Positions 24,615-33,046 of a DNA stretch of 64,000 nucleotides are shown here, in pieces (within the stretch, counting starts at the first letter, position 1; each line of letters opens with the position of its first letter). The stretch covers positions 5,332,001 through 5,396,000 of the forward strand of contig NZ_CP075691.1 of NCBI RefSeq assembly GCF_020026305.1, in the 5' to 3' direction. A program made the translations under genes and the position numbers. Below the pieces are notes generated by a model. It saw nothing but the letters and a program-made list of their open reading frames with translations, was not told the DNA's origin and ran no database searches. The DNA is from Streptomyces sp. 135. Its GTDB lineage: Bacteria; Actinomycetota; Actinomycetes; Streptomycetales; Streptomycetaceae.

Positions 24615-25652
24615 TCAGCTGCGCCCCGCCCAGATGTTCGTGCCCGGCGTCGACACCGCGAAGGTGTCGATCGCCGCGAGTTCCTCGTCCGTGAGCTTCG
24701 GCCCGGCAAGCGCCGCCACGTTCTCCTCCAGCTGCCCGACGCTCGACGCGCCGATCAGCGCCGAGGTCATCCGCTCGTCCCGCAGCACCCAGTTGAGGGC
24801 GAGCTGGGCGAGTGACTGGCCGCGGGCCGCCGCGATGTCGTTGAGGCCGTTCAGCCGGCGCACGACCTCGTCGCTCAGCAGATCCGGGTCCAGGGACTTG
24901 CCCTGCGTGGCGCGCGAACCCTCCGGGATGCCCTTCAGGTACTTGTTCGTGAGCAGCCCCTGGGCGAGCGGCACGAAGGAGATGCAGCCCATGCCCGCCT
25001 CCTCCAGGGTGTCGAGCAGGCCGTCCTCCTCGGTCCAGCGGTTGATCATCGAGTACGACGGTTGGTGGATGAGCGCGGGCACGCCCATCTCCCGCAGCAG
25101 GCGCGCCGCTTCGGCGGTCTGCTCGCTGTTGTACGACGACACGCCGACGTAGAGCGCCTTGCCCTGCTGGACGGCGGAGGCGAGCGCGCCCATCGTCTCC
25201 TCCAGCGGGGTCTCCGGGTCGAAGCGGTGGGAGTAGAAGATGTCGACGTAGTCGAGACCCATCCGCTCCAGCGACGCGTCCAGCGACGACAGCAGGTACT
25301 TGCGGCTGCCCCACTCGCCGTACGGGCCGGGGTGCATGAGGTAGCCGGCCTTGGTCGAGATGACCAGTTCGTCGCGGTACGAGGCGAAGTCCTGGGCGAA
25401 GATCTTGCCGAAGTTCAGCTCCGCCGAACCGGGCGGCGGGCCGTAGTTGTTGGCCAGGTCGAAGTGCGTGACGCCCAGGTCGAAGGCGCGGCGCAGGATC
25501 GCGCGCTGCGTGTCCAGGGCCTTGTCGTCACCGAAGTTGTGCCAGAGCCCGAGGGAGACCGCGGGCAGCTTCAGGCCGCTGCGCCCCGTGCGCCGGTACT
25601 CCATCGCGTCGTAACGGCCCTCGGCCGCGCGGTACAGAGACGTGTCGTTCAT
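24615..25652 (-). CDS. Aldo/keto reductase, YghZ/MgrA-like
   Basis: The 345-aa TIM-barrel oxidoreductase opens MEYRRTGRSGLKLPAVSLGLW. The catalytic Asp/Tyr lie in FDLANNYGPPPGSAE, the Lys in ELVISTKAGY, and the His in YVDIFYSHRFD. The NADPH end is ALIGASSVGQLEENVAAL. The PPPGSAE and YGEWGSRKYL segments are typical of YghZ-type L-glyceraldehyde-3-phosphate reductases, which detoxify aldehydes with NADPH. It is divergent from uppS. Confidence 0.9.
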   Translation of the reverse strand: MNDTSLYRAAEGRYDAMEYRRTGRSGLKLPAVSLGLWHNFGDDKALDTQRAILRRAFDLGVTHFDLANNYGPPPGSAELNFGKIFAQDFASYRDELVISTKAGYLMHPGPYGEWGSRKYLLSSLDASLERMGLDYVDIFYSHRFDPETPLEETMGALASAVQQGKALYVGVSSYNSEQTAEAARLLREMGVPALIHQPSYSMINRWTEEDGLLDTLEEAGMGCISFVPLAQGLLTNKYLKGIPEGSRATQGKSLDPDLLSDEVVRRLNGLNDIAAARGQSLAQLALNWVLRDERMTSALIGASSVGQLEENVAALAGPKLTDEELAAIDTFAVSTPGTNIWAGRS

Positions 25653-25783
25653 GGAGATGAAGCTACTTCAGCGACCGGGACCCGACTTCGGCGGGCGGCC
25701 CGTGCGGCGGTAGGGTGTCGCCCTCGGGGACTGCCCTACGCACACCCCTTGAGGACCACCATCTGCTGGAGGGGCTGACAGAC

Positions 25784-26545
25784 GTGAACCTGCGCGACCT
25801 GGTGTACGGACTTTACGCACGCCGGGTGGAAGGCCGCCTCGACCACGACCAGGTGCCCAAGCACATCGGGGTCATCCTCGACGGCAACCGCCGCTGGGCC
25901 AAGGCGTCCGGCGGGACCACCGCACAGGGCCACCAGGCCGGCGCGTACAAGATCGAGGAGTTCCTCGGCTGGTGCGCCGAGACCGACGTCGAGGTCGTCA
26001 CGCTGTGGATGCTCTCCACCGACAACTTCGACCGGCCGGAGTCGGAGCTCACCCCGCTCCTCGGCATCATCGAGGCCACGGTCCGCTCGCTCGTCGCGGA
26101 CGGCCGCTGGCGCGTGCACCACGTCGGCGCGCTCGACCTGCTGCCCGCCCGCACCCAGGCCGTCATGAAGGAAGCCGAGCAGGCCACCCACGACAACACC
26201 GGGATACTGGTCAACGTCGCCGTGGGCTACGGCGGCCGCCAGGAGATCGCCGACGCGGTCCGCTCGCTGCTCCTGGAACACGCGGACAAGGGCACCAGCC
26301 TGGAGGAGGTCGCGGAGAGCGTCGACATCGACCTCATCTCCAAGCACCTCTACACCAGCGGCCAGCCCGACCCCGACCTGGTGATCCGCACGAGCGGCGA
26401 GCAGCGCCTGTCGGGCTTCATGCTCTGGCAGTCCGCCCACTCCGAGTACTACTTCTGCGAGGTCTTCTGGCCGGCCTTCCGCAAGGTCGACTTCCTGCGC
26501 GCGCTGCGTGACTACGCGGCCCGCCACCGCCGCTACGGCGGCTGA
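25784..26545 (+). CDS. uppS: Isoprenyl (undecaprenyl) diphosphate synthase
   Basis: The 253-aa cis-prenyltransferase has HIGVILDGNRRWAKASG (catalytic Asp and phosphate-binding Asn-Arg-Arg), LWMLSTDNFDRP, VNVAVGYGGRQEI and the DLVIRTSGEQRLSGFMLWQ / EYYF signature. It builds the polyprenyl diphosphate carrier for wall synthesis. The GTG at 25784 follows GGAGGGG by 9 nt; the frame extends further upstream without a site. Streptomyces carry more than one such enzyme, so chain length cannot be read directly. Confidence 0.92.
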   Translation: MNLRDLVYGLYARRVEGRLDHDQVPKHIGVILDGNRRWAKASGGTTAQGHQAGAYKIEEFLGWCAETDVEVVTLWMLSTDNFDRPESELTPLLGIIEATVRSLVADGRWRVHHVGALDLLPARTQAVMKEAEQATHDNTGILVNVAVGYGGRQEIADAVRSLLLEHADKGTSLEEVAESVDIDLISKHLYTSGQPDPDLVIRTSGEQRLSGFMLWQSAHSEYYFCEVFWPAFRKVDFLRALRDYAARHRRYGG

Positions 26546-26874
26546 CCCGCACCCACCCCTGAGGCCCGGGTAACCCGGAGTTAACCAACGCGTCGTCATA
26601 TGCCGTGGCATGGCGGCGCTCGTTGGAGGGAATAAGCCTTCCAGGTCGACGTCCGAGCAGTATCCGAAAGGGACGTCGTATCTCAGCGGGCGGCATGGGC
26701 CGTCCGCCCGGGAGGCCCTTTGCACCAGGACGACCGTGTGCGCAACGCGGGCGACGTGGAGGGCCGGCGCTCGGCCCGCGCATCGCGGCCGCGTCCGGTC
26801 CGGTTCACATCCGCCGGCCCGCCCGGCATCCCTCCCGTCGCTCCGCGACCTCATCCGAGGGGGTACGTCCTTCC
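26546..26874 (+). promoter_or_regulatory. Leader/promoter region of phoH with a stem-loop
   Basis: No gene is supported in this 329-bp gap. It holds an inverted repeat, CGACGTCC (26647-26654) and GGACGTCG (26671-26678), that could form a stem with a 16-nt loop. A perfect-looking GAGGGGG ribosome site for phoH lies near the end. No other structure is evident. Confidence 0.35.
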
Positions 26875-28197
26875 GTGGTGACCAGCACAAAGCGCCGCAT
26901 GCCCGACAGGCGCACCTATGTTCTCGACACCAGCGTCCTGCTGGCCGACCCGAACGCCCTGACCCGCTTCGACGAGCACGAAGTCGTGCTGCCGGTCGTC
27001 GTGGTGACGGAGCTGGAGGCCAAGCGGCACCATCCGGAGCTCGGCTACTTCGCCCGGCAGGCCCTGCGCCTGCTGGACGACTTCCGGATCCGGCACGGCC
27101 GCCTGGACGCCCCGATCCCCATCGGGGACCTGGGCGGCTCGCTGCGCGTCGAGCTCAACCACTCCGATCCCGGCGTGCTCCCGGCCGGCTACCGGTTGGG
27201 GGACAACGACTCACGGATTCTCGCGGTGGCCCGCAACCTCCAGGCGGAGGGGTACGACGTCACGGTCGTCTCCAAGGACCTGCCGCTCAGGATCAAGGCG
27301 TCCTCGGTCGGACTGCTCGCCGAGGAGTACCGCGCCGAACTCGCCATCACGGACTCCGGCTGGACCGGCATGTCCGAGCTGGCCCTCTCCGGCGAACAGG
27401 TGGACCTCCTCTTCGAGGAAGACCAGCTGTACGTCCCCGAGGCGGCCGACCTGCCCGTGCACACCGGCCTCACCATCCAGTCCGCGAAGGGCAAGGCCCT
27501 CGGCCGCGTCACAGCGGAGGGCAACGTCCGTCTCGTACGCGGCGACCGGGAGGCCTTCGGCATCAAGGGAAGGAGCGCCGAACAGCGGATCGCGCTCGAT
27601 CTGCTCCTCGACCCCGAGGTCGGCATCGTCTCCATGGGCGGGCGCGCCGGCACCGGCAAGTCGGCGCTCGCGCTCTGCGCGGGCCTGGAGGCCGTCCTCG
27701 AGCGCCGCCAGCACCAGAAGGTGATGGTCTTCCGTCCGCTGTACGCGGTCGGCGGGCAGGAGCTCGGCTATCTGCCCGGCAGCGAGGCCGAGAAGATGGG
27801 TCCGTGGGCCCAGGCGGTCTTCGACACGCTCGGCTCGGTGGCCGGGAAAGAGGTCATCGAGGAGATCACGGCGCGCGGCATGCTGGAGGTCCTGCCGCTC
27901 ACCCACATCCGCGGCCGCTCGCTGCACGACGCGTTCGTCATCGTGGACGAGGCCCAGTCCCTGGAGCGGAACGTCCTGCTGACCGTGCTCTCCAGGATCG
28001 GGGCGAACTCCCGTGTCGTACTGACCCATGACGTCGCCCAGCGCGACAACCTCCGCGTGGGGCGGTACGACGGGGTGGTCGCCGTCGTGGAGAAGCTGAA
28101 GGGCCATCCGCTCTTCGCGCACGTCACCCTCACGCGGTCCGAGCGTTCGCAGATCGCGGCCCTGGTGACCGAAATGCTGGAGGACGGCCACATCTGA
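26875..28197 (+). CDS. PIN-PhoH family RNA helicase/nuclease-like protein
   Basis: The 440-aa protein has an N-terminal PIN domain (YVLDTSVLLADPNAL, VTELEAKRHH, LGDNDSRILAVARNL) and a C-terminal PhoH ATPase with Walker A GGRAGTGKSALALCAG (around 254) and Walker B FVIVDEAQSLE. The combination is the PhoH2/YlaK-like architecture, thought to unwind and cut RNA. GTG at 26875 has GAGGGGG upstream; GTG 26878 is equally possible. Confidence 0.9.
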   Translation: MVTSTKRRMPDRRTYVLDTSVLLADPNALTRFDEHEVVLPVVVVTELEAKRHHPELGYFARQALRLLDDFRIRHGRLDAPIPIGDLGGSLRVELNHSDPGVLPAGYRLGDNDSRILAVARNLQAEGYDVTVVSKDLPLRIKASSVGLLAEEYRAELAITDSGWTGMSELALSGEQVDLLFEEDQLYVPEAADLPVHTGLTIQSAKGKALGRVTAEGNVRLVRGDREAFGIKGRSAEQRIALDLLLDPEVGIVSMGGRAGTGKSALALCAGLEAVLERRQHQKVMVFRPLYAVGGQELGYLPGSEAEKMGPWAQAVFDTLGSVAGKEVIEEITARGMLEVLPLTHIRGRSLHDAFVIVDEAQSLERNVLLTVLSRIGANSRVVLTHDVAQRDNLRVGRYDGVVAVVEKLKGHPLFAHVTLTRSERSQIAALVTEMLEDGHI

Positions 28198-28225
28198 GTC
28201 AGTTCACGGCAAAAGCACGGTAGTT

Positions 28226-28267
28226 GGCGCCGTCCGGCGAAGCGAAGGAGCCTAGCCGGGCGGCGCC
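28226..28267 (+). terminator. Hairpin after phoH
   Basis: GGCGCCGTCCGGC (28226-28238) pairs with GCCGGGCGGCGCC (28255-28267) with one G-U pair and a 16-nt loop. It lies 29 bp after the phoH stop codon, consistent with transcription termination. Confidence 0.6.
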
Positions 28268-28276
28268 GTCGTGTGC

Positions 28277-28400
28277 GCCTGTTTCCGGAAAACTCCTGGG
28301 GTAAACGGCGTGTGAGCTTTCCCACGCAACGGAGAATTGCCTTGCGGTGTCCGGCTGCGGCAGAGTCTCAGTCCTGTCAGGCCCCGCATGCGACACACGT
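28277..28400 (+). promoter_or_regulatory. Possible divergent ydaO-type (c-di-AMP) riboswitch in the leader of a wall-hydrolase gene
   Basis: The leader contains CTGGGGTAAAC, then a GCGTGTG/CCACGC hairpin, then GTCCGGCTGCGGCAG and a closing CAGGC that can pair with GCCTG near the start. This order (GGGGTxAAxC, hairpin, GTCCGxxxCCGACAG, P1 closure) recalls ydaO riboswitches, which in Streptomyces often precede wall-remodelling genes. Several consensus bases differ and the 5' half is short. The remaining leader to 28595 shows nothing clear. Confidence 0.28.
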
Positions 28401-28595
28401 GTACCCCCAGCGGTACGGCACAACAGAACTTCATAGTGGCCGTCGCATGCCGCCCGAGCACCACGCGGCGCTCCCGACACGGGAGTTGCCCACCGGGCCC
28501 GTGCCTCCCGTGACCGATCGCAAGCGGAGGCCAGCGCCAGGGGCACGATTGCGTCCGCGAGGTCACCTATGCGGGCGATGCTGGAAGGAAACCGT

Positions 28596-29315
28596 GTGAG
28601 CCGGATTTCGGTCCGGGGATTCGCCGTGGCTTCTGCCACCGCGGTCACCACCGTCGGAGCTGTCGTGGGTGTCGCCTCGGGCAACACCCAGCCCTCGAAC
28701 ACGAACGACTTCGAGGCAGCGGCGAGCGACGCGACGCTCCTCGCAGAGATCCCCGCGGGTCAGCAGGCCCAGGTCCAGACCGCGTCCCTGACGCAGCAGG
28801 CCGACGCGCAGGCCATGGCCGCCGACACCGCCGCGAAGAAGACCGCCGCGGAGGAGGCCCGCAAGCAGGCCGCCGCCTCGGCGATCGAGAAGCAGCAGGC
28901 CGCGGAGAAGGCGGAGGCGGCCAAGAAGGCCGCCGCCAAGAAGGAGCGCGAGGAGAAGGCCGAGACCAAGGCCAGCCGCTCCTCCGCGCGCGACGCCAAG
29001 GATTTCGCTCCGCAGAGCTCCTATACGGTCGCCCAGGTCCAGGCGATGGCACGGCAGATGGTCCCCAGCGGCCAGTTCCAGTGCTTCAGCAACATCGTCA
29101 ACCACGAGTCCACGTGGAACTACAAGGCCACCAACGCCTCTTCCGGCGCCTACGGCCTCGTCCAGGCGCTGCCCGCCTCCAAGATGGCCTCGGCGGGCGC
29201 CGACTGGCAGACCAACCCGGCCACGCAGATCAAGTGGGGCCTGAACTACATGAACGACCGCTACGGAAGCCCGTGCGGCGCCTGGGACTTCTGGCAGGCG
29301 AACAACTGGTACTAG
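28596..29315 (+). CDS. Secreted lytic transglycosylase-like (SLT) wall protein
   Basis: The 239-aa protein has a signal peptide (residues 1-30), an Ala/Lys/Glu-rich coiled-coil from about 70 to 125, then an SLT-type domain. CFSNIVNHESTWNYKATNAS carries the catalytic Glu, followed by GAYGLVQALPASKM and the terminal CGAWDFWQANNWY. It should act on peptidoglycan glycan strands. GTG at 28596 is chosen because GGAAGGAA sits 5 nt upstream. It has an unusually long leader. Confidence 0.88.
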   Translation: MSRISVRGFAVASATAVTTVGAVVGVASGNTQPSNTNDFEAAASDATLLAEIPAGQQAQVQTASLTQQADAQAMAADTAAKKTAAEEARKQAAASAIEKQQAAEKAEAAKKAAAKKEREEKAETKASRSSARDAKDFAPQSSYTVAQVQAMARQMVPSGQFQCFSNIVNHESTWNYKATNASSGAYGLVQALPASKMASAGADWQTNPATQIKWGLNYMNDRYGSPCGAWDFWQANNWY

Positions 29316-29351
29316 GCCATACCCCGGCCCTGCCGCGCTCAACCTCGGCAG

Positions 29352-29378
29352 ACCCCTCACCGTCCTGCGGTGGGGGGT
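29352..29378 (+). terminator. Intrinsic terminator after the SLT gene
   Basis: ACCCCTCACC (29352-29361) pairs with GGTGGGGGGT (29369-29378) around a 7-nt loop, followed by a short T run. It lies 37 bp after the stop codon and before the AI-2E family gene. Confidence 0.75.
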
Positions 29379-29450
29379 TTCTGCCGTGTACGGTCGGTGC
29401 GGACGGCTCCCCGGGGAGTGGTGGGGAAAGACGGGGGTAGAGGACGGATC

Positions 29451-30752
29451 ATGTCGCGAGTGCCAGGGTGGCTCGGCAGGCTCGGTGCCGGACTGAGCGA
29501 GATGAGCGAGCGGTTGAACGAGCAGCGGGCCAAGGACGACGAGCCGGACGACGTCGCGGGCGTGGAGCCCGACCACGTGCCTCCGCCGCCGGCCTACGCG
29601 CCCGCCGTGGCGGCCAGACCCGACCCCGCGGCGGCCGTGCCGTGGGGGATGCGGGTCGCCGCCGAGGCCGCCTGGCGGCTGCTGATCCTCGCGGGCACGC
29701 TCTGGGTCCTGATGAAGGTCATCAGCGCGGTCCAGCTGGTGGTGCTCGCCTTCGTGGCCGCACTGCTGATCACCGCGCTGCTCCAGCCCACGGTGGCCCG
29801 GCTGCGGAGGGTCGGCCTGCCGCGCGGGCTGGCGACGGCGGTCACGGCGATCCTCGGCTTCGTCATCATGGGCCTGGTCGGCTGGTTCGTCGTCTGGCAG
29901 GTCATGGAGAACGCCGACGAACTCTCCGGTCAGGTCCAGGACGGCATCGAGGACCTGCGCAAGTGGCTGCTCAACAGCCCCTTCCACGTGACCGAGGACC
30001 AGATCAACGACATCGCCACGAGCCTGCGCGACGCCGTCGGTGCCAACACCGAGGAGCTCACCTCCGCCGGCCTCGAAGGCGTCACCGTCATCGTCGAGGC
30101 GCTGACCGGCATCCTGCTCGCGATGTTCTCGACGCTCTTCCTGCTCTACGACGGCAAGCGCATCTGGCAGTGGTTCCTGAAGCTGGTGCCCGCCCAGGCC
30201 CGGCCCGGCATCGCGGGGGCGGGGCCGCGTGCCTGGCGCACCCTCACCGCGTATGTGCGCGGCACGGTCATAGTGGCCATGATCGACGCCATCTTCATCG
30301 GCCTCGGCATCTACTTCCTCGGGGTGCCGATGGCGGTGCCGCTGGCCGTCATCATCTTCCTGGCGTCGTTCGTGCCGCTGGTCGGTGCCGTGGTCTCCGG
30401 CGCCCTCGCGGTGGTCGTCGCGCTCGTGACGCAGGGCGTGTTCACGGCGGTGATGGCGCTGGCGGTGGTCCTCGCGGTGCAGCAGATCGAGGGGCACATC
30501 CTGCAGCCGTTCATCCTCGGCCGCGCGGTGCGGGTGCACCCGCTGGCGGTGATCCTGTCGGTCGCCGCGGGCGGCATGGTGGCCGGGATCGGCGGGGCCG
30601 TCGTGGCGGTGCCGCTGGTCGCCGTGACGAACACGGTGGTCGGCTATCTGCGGGCGTACTCCCGCGAGGCCGCGCTGAAGGCGGCGCGGGAGCCGCAACC
30701 GCAGGGGGCCACGGCGTCGGACGTGTCCGCGTCGGATCCCCCGCCGCAGTAA
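29451..30752 (+). CDS. AI-2E family (TqsA/PerM-like) transporter
   Basis: The 433-aa membrane protein has a disordered acidic/Pro-rich N-terminus (1-65) and about eight membrane segments. It carries the family end motif VQQIEGHILQPFILGRAVRVHPLAVILSV and the preceding FVPLVGAVVSG. Members are called AI-2 exporters, but substrates are mostly unproven, and some act as Na+/H+ antiporters. ATG 29451 is chosen over the open upstream frame, with GAGGACGG upstream. Confidence 0.88.
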   Translation: MSRVPGWLGRLGAGLSEMSERLNEQRAKDDEPDDVAGVEPDHVPPPPAYAPAVAARPDPAAAVPWGMRVAAEAAWRLLILAGTLWVLMKVISAVQLVVLAFVAALLITALLQPTVARLRRVGLPRGLATAVTAILGFVIMGLVGWFVVWQVMENADELSGQVQDGIEDLRKWLLNSPFHVTEDQINDIATSLRDAVGANTEELTSAGLEGVTVIVEALTGILLAMFSTLFLLYDGKRIWQWFLKLVPAQARPGIAGAGPRAWRTLTAYVRGTVIVAMIDAIFIGLGIYFLGVPMAVPLAVIIFLASFVPLVGAVVSGALAVVVALVTQGVFTAVMALAVVLAVQQIEGHILQPFILGRAVRVHPLAVILSVAAGGMVAGIGGAVVAVPLVAVTNTVVGYLRAYSREAALKAAREPQPQGATASDVSASDPPPQ

Positions 30753-30767
30753 GACCGGCATACGGAA

Positions 30768-30800
30768 AAGGGGCCCGGAACCAATGGTTCCGGGCCCCTT
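30768..30800. terminator. Bidirectional terminator
   Basis: A 16-bp perfect inverted repeat (AAGGGGCCCGGAACCA and its complement) around one base lies between the convergent AI-2E and ahpD genes. A- and T-containing ends make it usable on both strands. Confidence 0.85.
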
Positions 30801-30811
30801 CTCGTCATGAA

Positions 30812-31342
30812 CTAGGCGAGGTGCGCCTCGGAGTCCAGCGTGACGCCCACGGCCTGGATGACCGCGGCGATCTTGAACGCCTCCTGGATGACCTCACGGT
30901 CGACGCCGGCCTTGCGCAGGACCTGCTCGTGCGAGTCCAGGCACTGGCCGCAGCCGTTGATCGCGGAGACCGCGAGGGACCACAGCTCGAAGTCGACCTT
31001 CTCGACGCCCGGGTTGCCGATGACGTTCATCCGCAGACCGGCGCGCATCGTCCCGTACTCCGGGTCGGAGAGCAGGTGACGCGTGCGGTAGAAGACGTTG
31101 TTCATCGCCATGATGGCGGCGGCCGACTTGGCGGCGGTGTACGCCTCGGGGGAGAGGTTCGCCTTCGCCTCGGGCTCCAGCTCGCGCAGCACCTTCGGGG
31201 AGCGGGACGCGATGGCGCAGGCCAGCACGGTGCCCCAGAGCTGCTGCTGCGGGAGGTCGCTGTTGCCGATGACCGAGCCGAGGTTCAGCTTCAGGTCCTT
31301 GGCGTAGTCCGGTACGGCGGACTTGAGTTCGTCGAGTGCCAT
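30812..31342 (-). CDS. ahpD: Alkyl hydroperoxide reductase AhpD
   Basis: The 176-aa carboxymuconolactone-decarboxylase-fold protein has the AhpD active site INGCGQCLDSHE (C131, C134, H138). It passes electrons from a lipoyl protein to AhpC and has weak peroxidase activity itself. It lies 15 bp after ahpC on the same strand, the known Streptomyces ahpCD pair controlled by OxyR. Confidence 0.96.
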   Translation of the reverse strand: MALDELKSAVPDYAKDLKLNLGSVIGNSDLPQQQLWGTVLACAIASRSPKVLRELEPEAKANLSPEAYTAAKSAAAIMAMNNVFYRTRHLLSDPEYGTMRAGLRMNVIGNPGVEKVDFELWSLAVSAINGCGQCLDSHEQVLRKAGVDREVIQEAFKIAAVIQAVGVTLDSEAHLA

Positions 31343-31357
31343 GTCAGAGCCTTCCGT

Positions 31358-31912
31358 TCACTCGCCCGAGAGCAGCGCGACCGGGTCGAGGGTCTCGTCG
31401 CCCTTGCTCCAGTTGCAGGGGCAGAGCTCGTCGGTCTGCAGGGCGTCGAGGACCCGCAGGACCTCCTTGGGGTTACGGCCCACGGAACCGGCGGTCACCA
31501 TCGTGAACTGGATCTCGTTGTTCTGGTCGACGATGAAGACGGCGCGCTGCGCGAAGCCGTCCTCGCCCTCGATGCCGAGCGCGCGCATGAGCTCGTGCTT
31601 GGAGTCGGCCAGCATCGGGAAGGGCAGGTCGGTCAGGTCCGGGTGGTCCTTGCGCCAGGCGTGGTGCACGAACTCGGAGTCACCGGAGAAGCCGAGGATC
31701 TGGGCGTCACGGTCGGCGAACTCGTCGTTCAGCTTGCCGAAGGCCGCGATCTCGGTCGGGCACACGAAGGTGAAGTCCTTGGGCCACGCGAAGACGATCT
31801 TCCACTTGCCCTCGTAGGTCTTGTGGTTGATCTGCTCGAACTCCGCGCCCTTCTCCAGGGAGACACAGGCGGTCAGGTCGAACTCGGGGAACTTGTCACC
31901 GACAGTGAGCAC
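31358..31912 (-). CDS. ahpC: Alkyl hydroperoxide reductase AhpC (peroxiredoxin)
   Basis: The 184-aa 2-Cys peroxiredoxin has the peroxidatic Cys in FTFVCPTEIAAF (C51) and the resolving Cys in ELCPCNW near the end. The frame runs further upstream, but GTG at 31912 gives the usual start (LTVGDKFPEF) and has AAGGAG 5 nt away. It reduces organic and hydrogen peroxides using AhpD. Confidence 0.96.
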   Translation of the reverse strand: MLTVGDKFPEFDLTACVSLEKGAEFEQINHKTYEGKWKIVFAWPKDFTFVCPTEIAAFGKLNDEFADRDAQILGFSGDSEFVHHAWRKDHPDLTDLPFPMLADSKHELMRALGIEGEDGFAQRAVFIVDQNNEIQFTMVTAGSVGRNPKEVLRVLDALQTDELCPCNWSKGDETLDPVALLSGE

Positions 31913-32044
31913 ACGTACTCCTTGCGACGAGGTAAATCCCTTTTGGGGATTTTCCTGCGGGTTGGACGGATCTCGATGGTGGCACAGGGTGCATTGATTA
32001 GGGAAATAGCTAGACTGGGTCAAGTTGATCGGAGGTGGTTATCA
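31913..32044. promoter_or_regulatory. Divergent ahpC/oxyR control region
   Basis: The 132-bp gap is less GC-rich than its surroundings. It includes an inverted repeat AAATCCC (31934-31940) / GGGATTT (31946-31952) near the ahpC start and an AT-rich stretch ATTGATTAGGGAAATAGCTA at 31993-32012 that could hold OxyR contacts and overlapping promoters. OxyR normally activates ahpCD and itself from such a shared site; exact boxes are not assigned. Confidence 0.5.
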
Positions 32045-33010
32045 GTGCGAGCCATAAATAGGGGAAAGCTCCCTGGCAAGCAGAGCAACGGCAAACAGCC
32101 CAGCCTGGCGCAGCTGCGCGCGTTCGCCGCGGTGGCGGAACATCTGCACTTCAGGGACGCGGCCGCGGCGATCGGAATGAGCCAGCCGGCCCTCTCCGGC
32201 GCCGTCGCGGCCCTGGAGGAGGCACTGGGTGTCCAGCTCCTGGAGCGCACCACGCGCAAGGTGCTGCTCTCCCCGGCCGGGGAACGCCTCGCGGTGCGGG
32301 TCAGGGCCGTCCTCGGCGAGGTCGAGGCGCTCCTGGAGGAGGCCGACGCCGTCAAGGCGCCGTTCACCGGGGCGCTGCGGCTCGGTGTGATCCCCACCGT
32401 GGCACCGTATCTGCTGCCGACGGTGATCGCGCTGGTCCACGAGGAGTACCCGGACCTGGACCTCCAGGTGCACGAGGAGCAGACCTCCTCGCTGCTCGAA
32501 GGGCTCGCGGCCGGGCGGCTCGACCTGCTGCTGCTCGCGGTGCCGCTGGGCGTGCCGGGCGTCACCGAACTGCCGCTCTTCGACGAGGACTTCGTACTGG
32601 TCACGCCGCTCGACCACTGGCTCGGCGGACGTGAGGGCATCCCGCGCGAGGCGCTGAAGGAGCTGCACCTGCTGCTGCTCGACGAGGGGCACTGCCTGCG
32701 CGACCAGGCCCTGGACATCTGCCGCGAGGCGGGGCGCGCCGACGCCCCCGTCACCACGACCGCCGCCGGGCTCTCCACCCTCGTCCAGCTGGTCGCCGGC
32801 GGGCTCGGCGTGACGCTGCTGCCGCGCACCGCGGTGCGCGTGGAGACCAGCCGCAGCAACCAGCTGCTCACCGGGTACTTCGCCGACCCGGCACCCACCC
32901 GGCGGATCGCGCTCGCGATGCGGACGGGCGCGGCGCGCGCCGCGGAGTACGAGGAGCTGGCGCGGGCCCTGCGCGGGGCCGTGCGGCCGCTGCCGGTGCG
33001 GGTGGTGTGA
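32045..33010 (+). CDS. oxyR: OxyR LysR-family peroxide sensor
   Basis: The 321-aa LysR regulator has a helix-turn-helix (HFRDAAAAIGMSQPALSGAVAALE) and an OxyR-type effector domain with two Cys: EGHCLRDQALDICR. Their spacing matches the redox pair that forms a disulfide with peroxide. The GTG follows GGAGGTGG by 7 nt. It is divergent from ahpCD, its expected target. A large overlapping open frame on the same strand from upstream is not coding. Confidence 0.95.
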   Translation: MRAINRGKLPGKQSNGKQPSLAQLRAFAAVAEHLHFRDAAAAIGMSQPALSGAVAALEEALGVQLLERTTRKVLLSPAGERLAVRVRAVLGEVEALLEEADAVKAPFTGALRLGVIPTVAPYLLPTVIALVHEEYPDLDLQVHEEQTSSLLEGLAAGRLDLLLLAVPLGVPGVTELPLFDEDFVLVTPLDHWLGGREGIPREALKELHLLLLDEGHCLRDQALDICREAGRADAPVTTTAAGLSTLVQLVAGGLGVTLLPRTAVRVETSRSNQLLTGYFADPAPTRRIALAMRTGAARAAEYEELARALRGAVRPLPVRVV

Positions 33011-33046
33011 TCCCGCACCGGCCACGTACGACGGCTGGCGGCCGGG

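Noticed and set aside
28199..28702. Minus-strand frame across the transglycosylase leader
   Set aside because: It crosses the predicted hairpin, the leader RNA and the start of a real plus-strand gene, and shows no family resemblance.
29468..33010. 1,180-codon open frame on the plus strand
   Set aside because: It runs antisense to ahpD and ahpC and out of frame with the AI-2E transporter; only its last 321 codons (OxyR) are real. High GC leaves long stop-free shadows.
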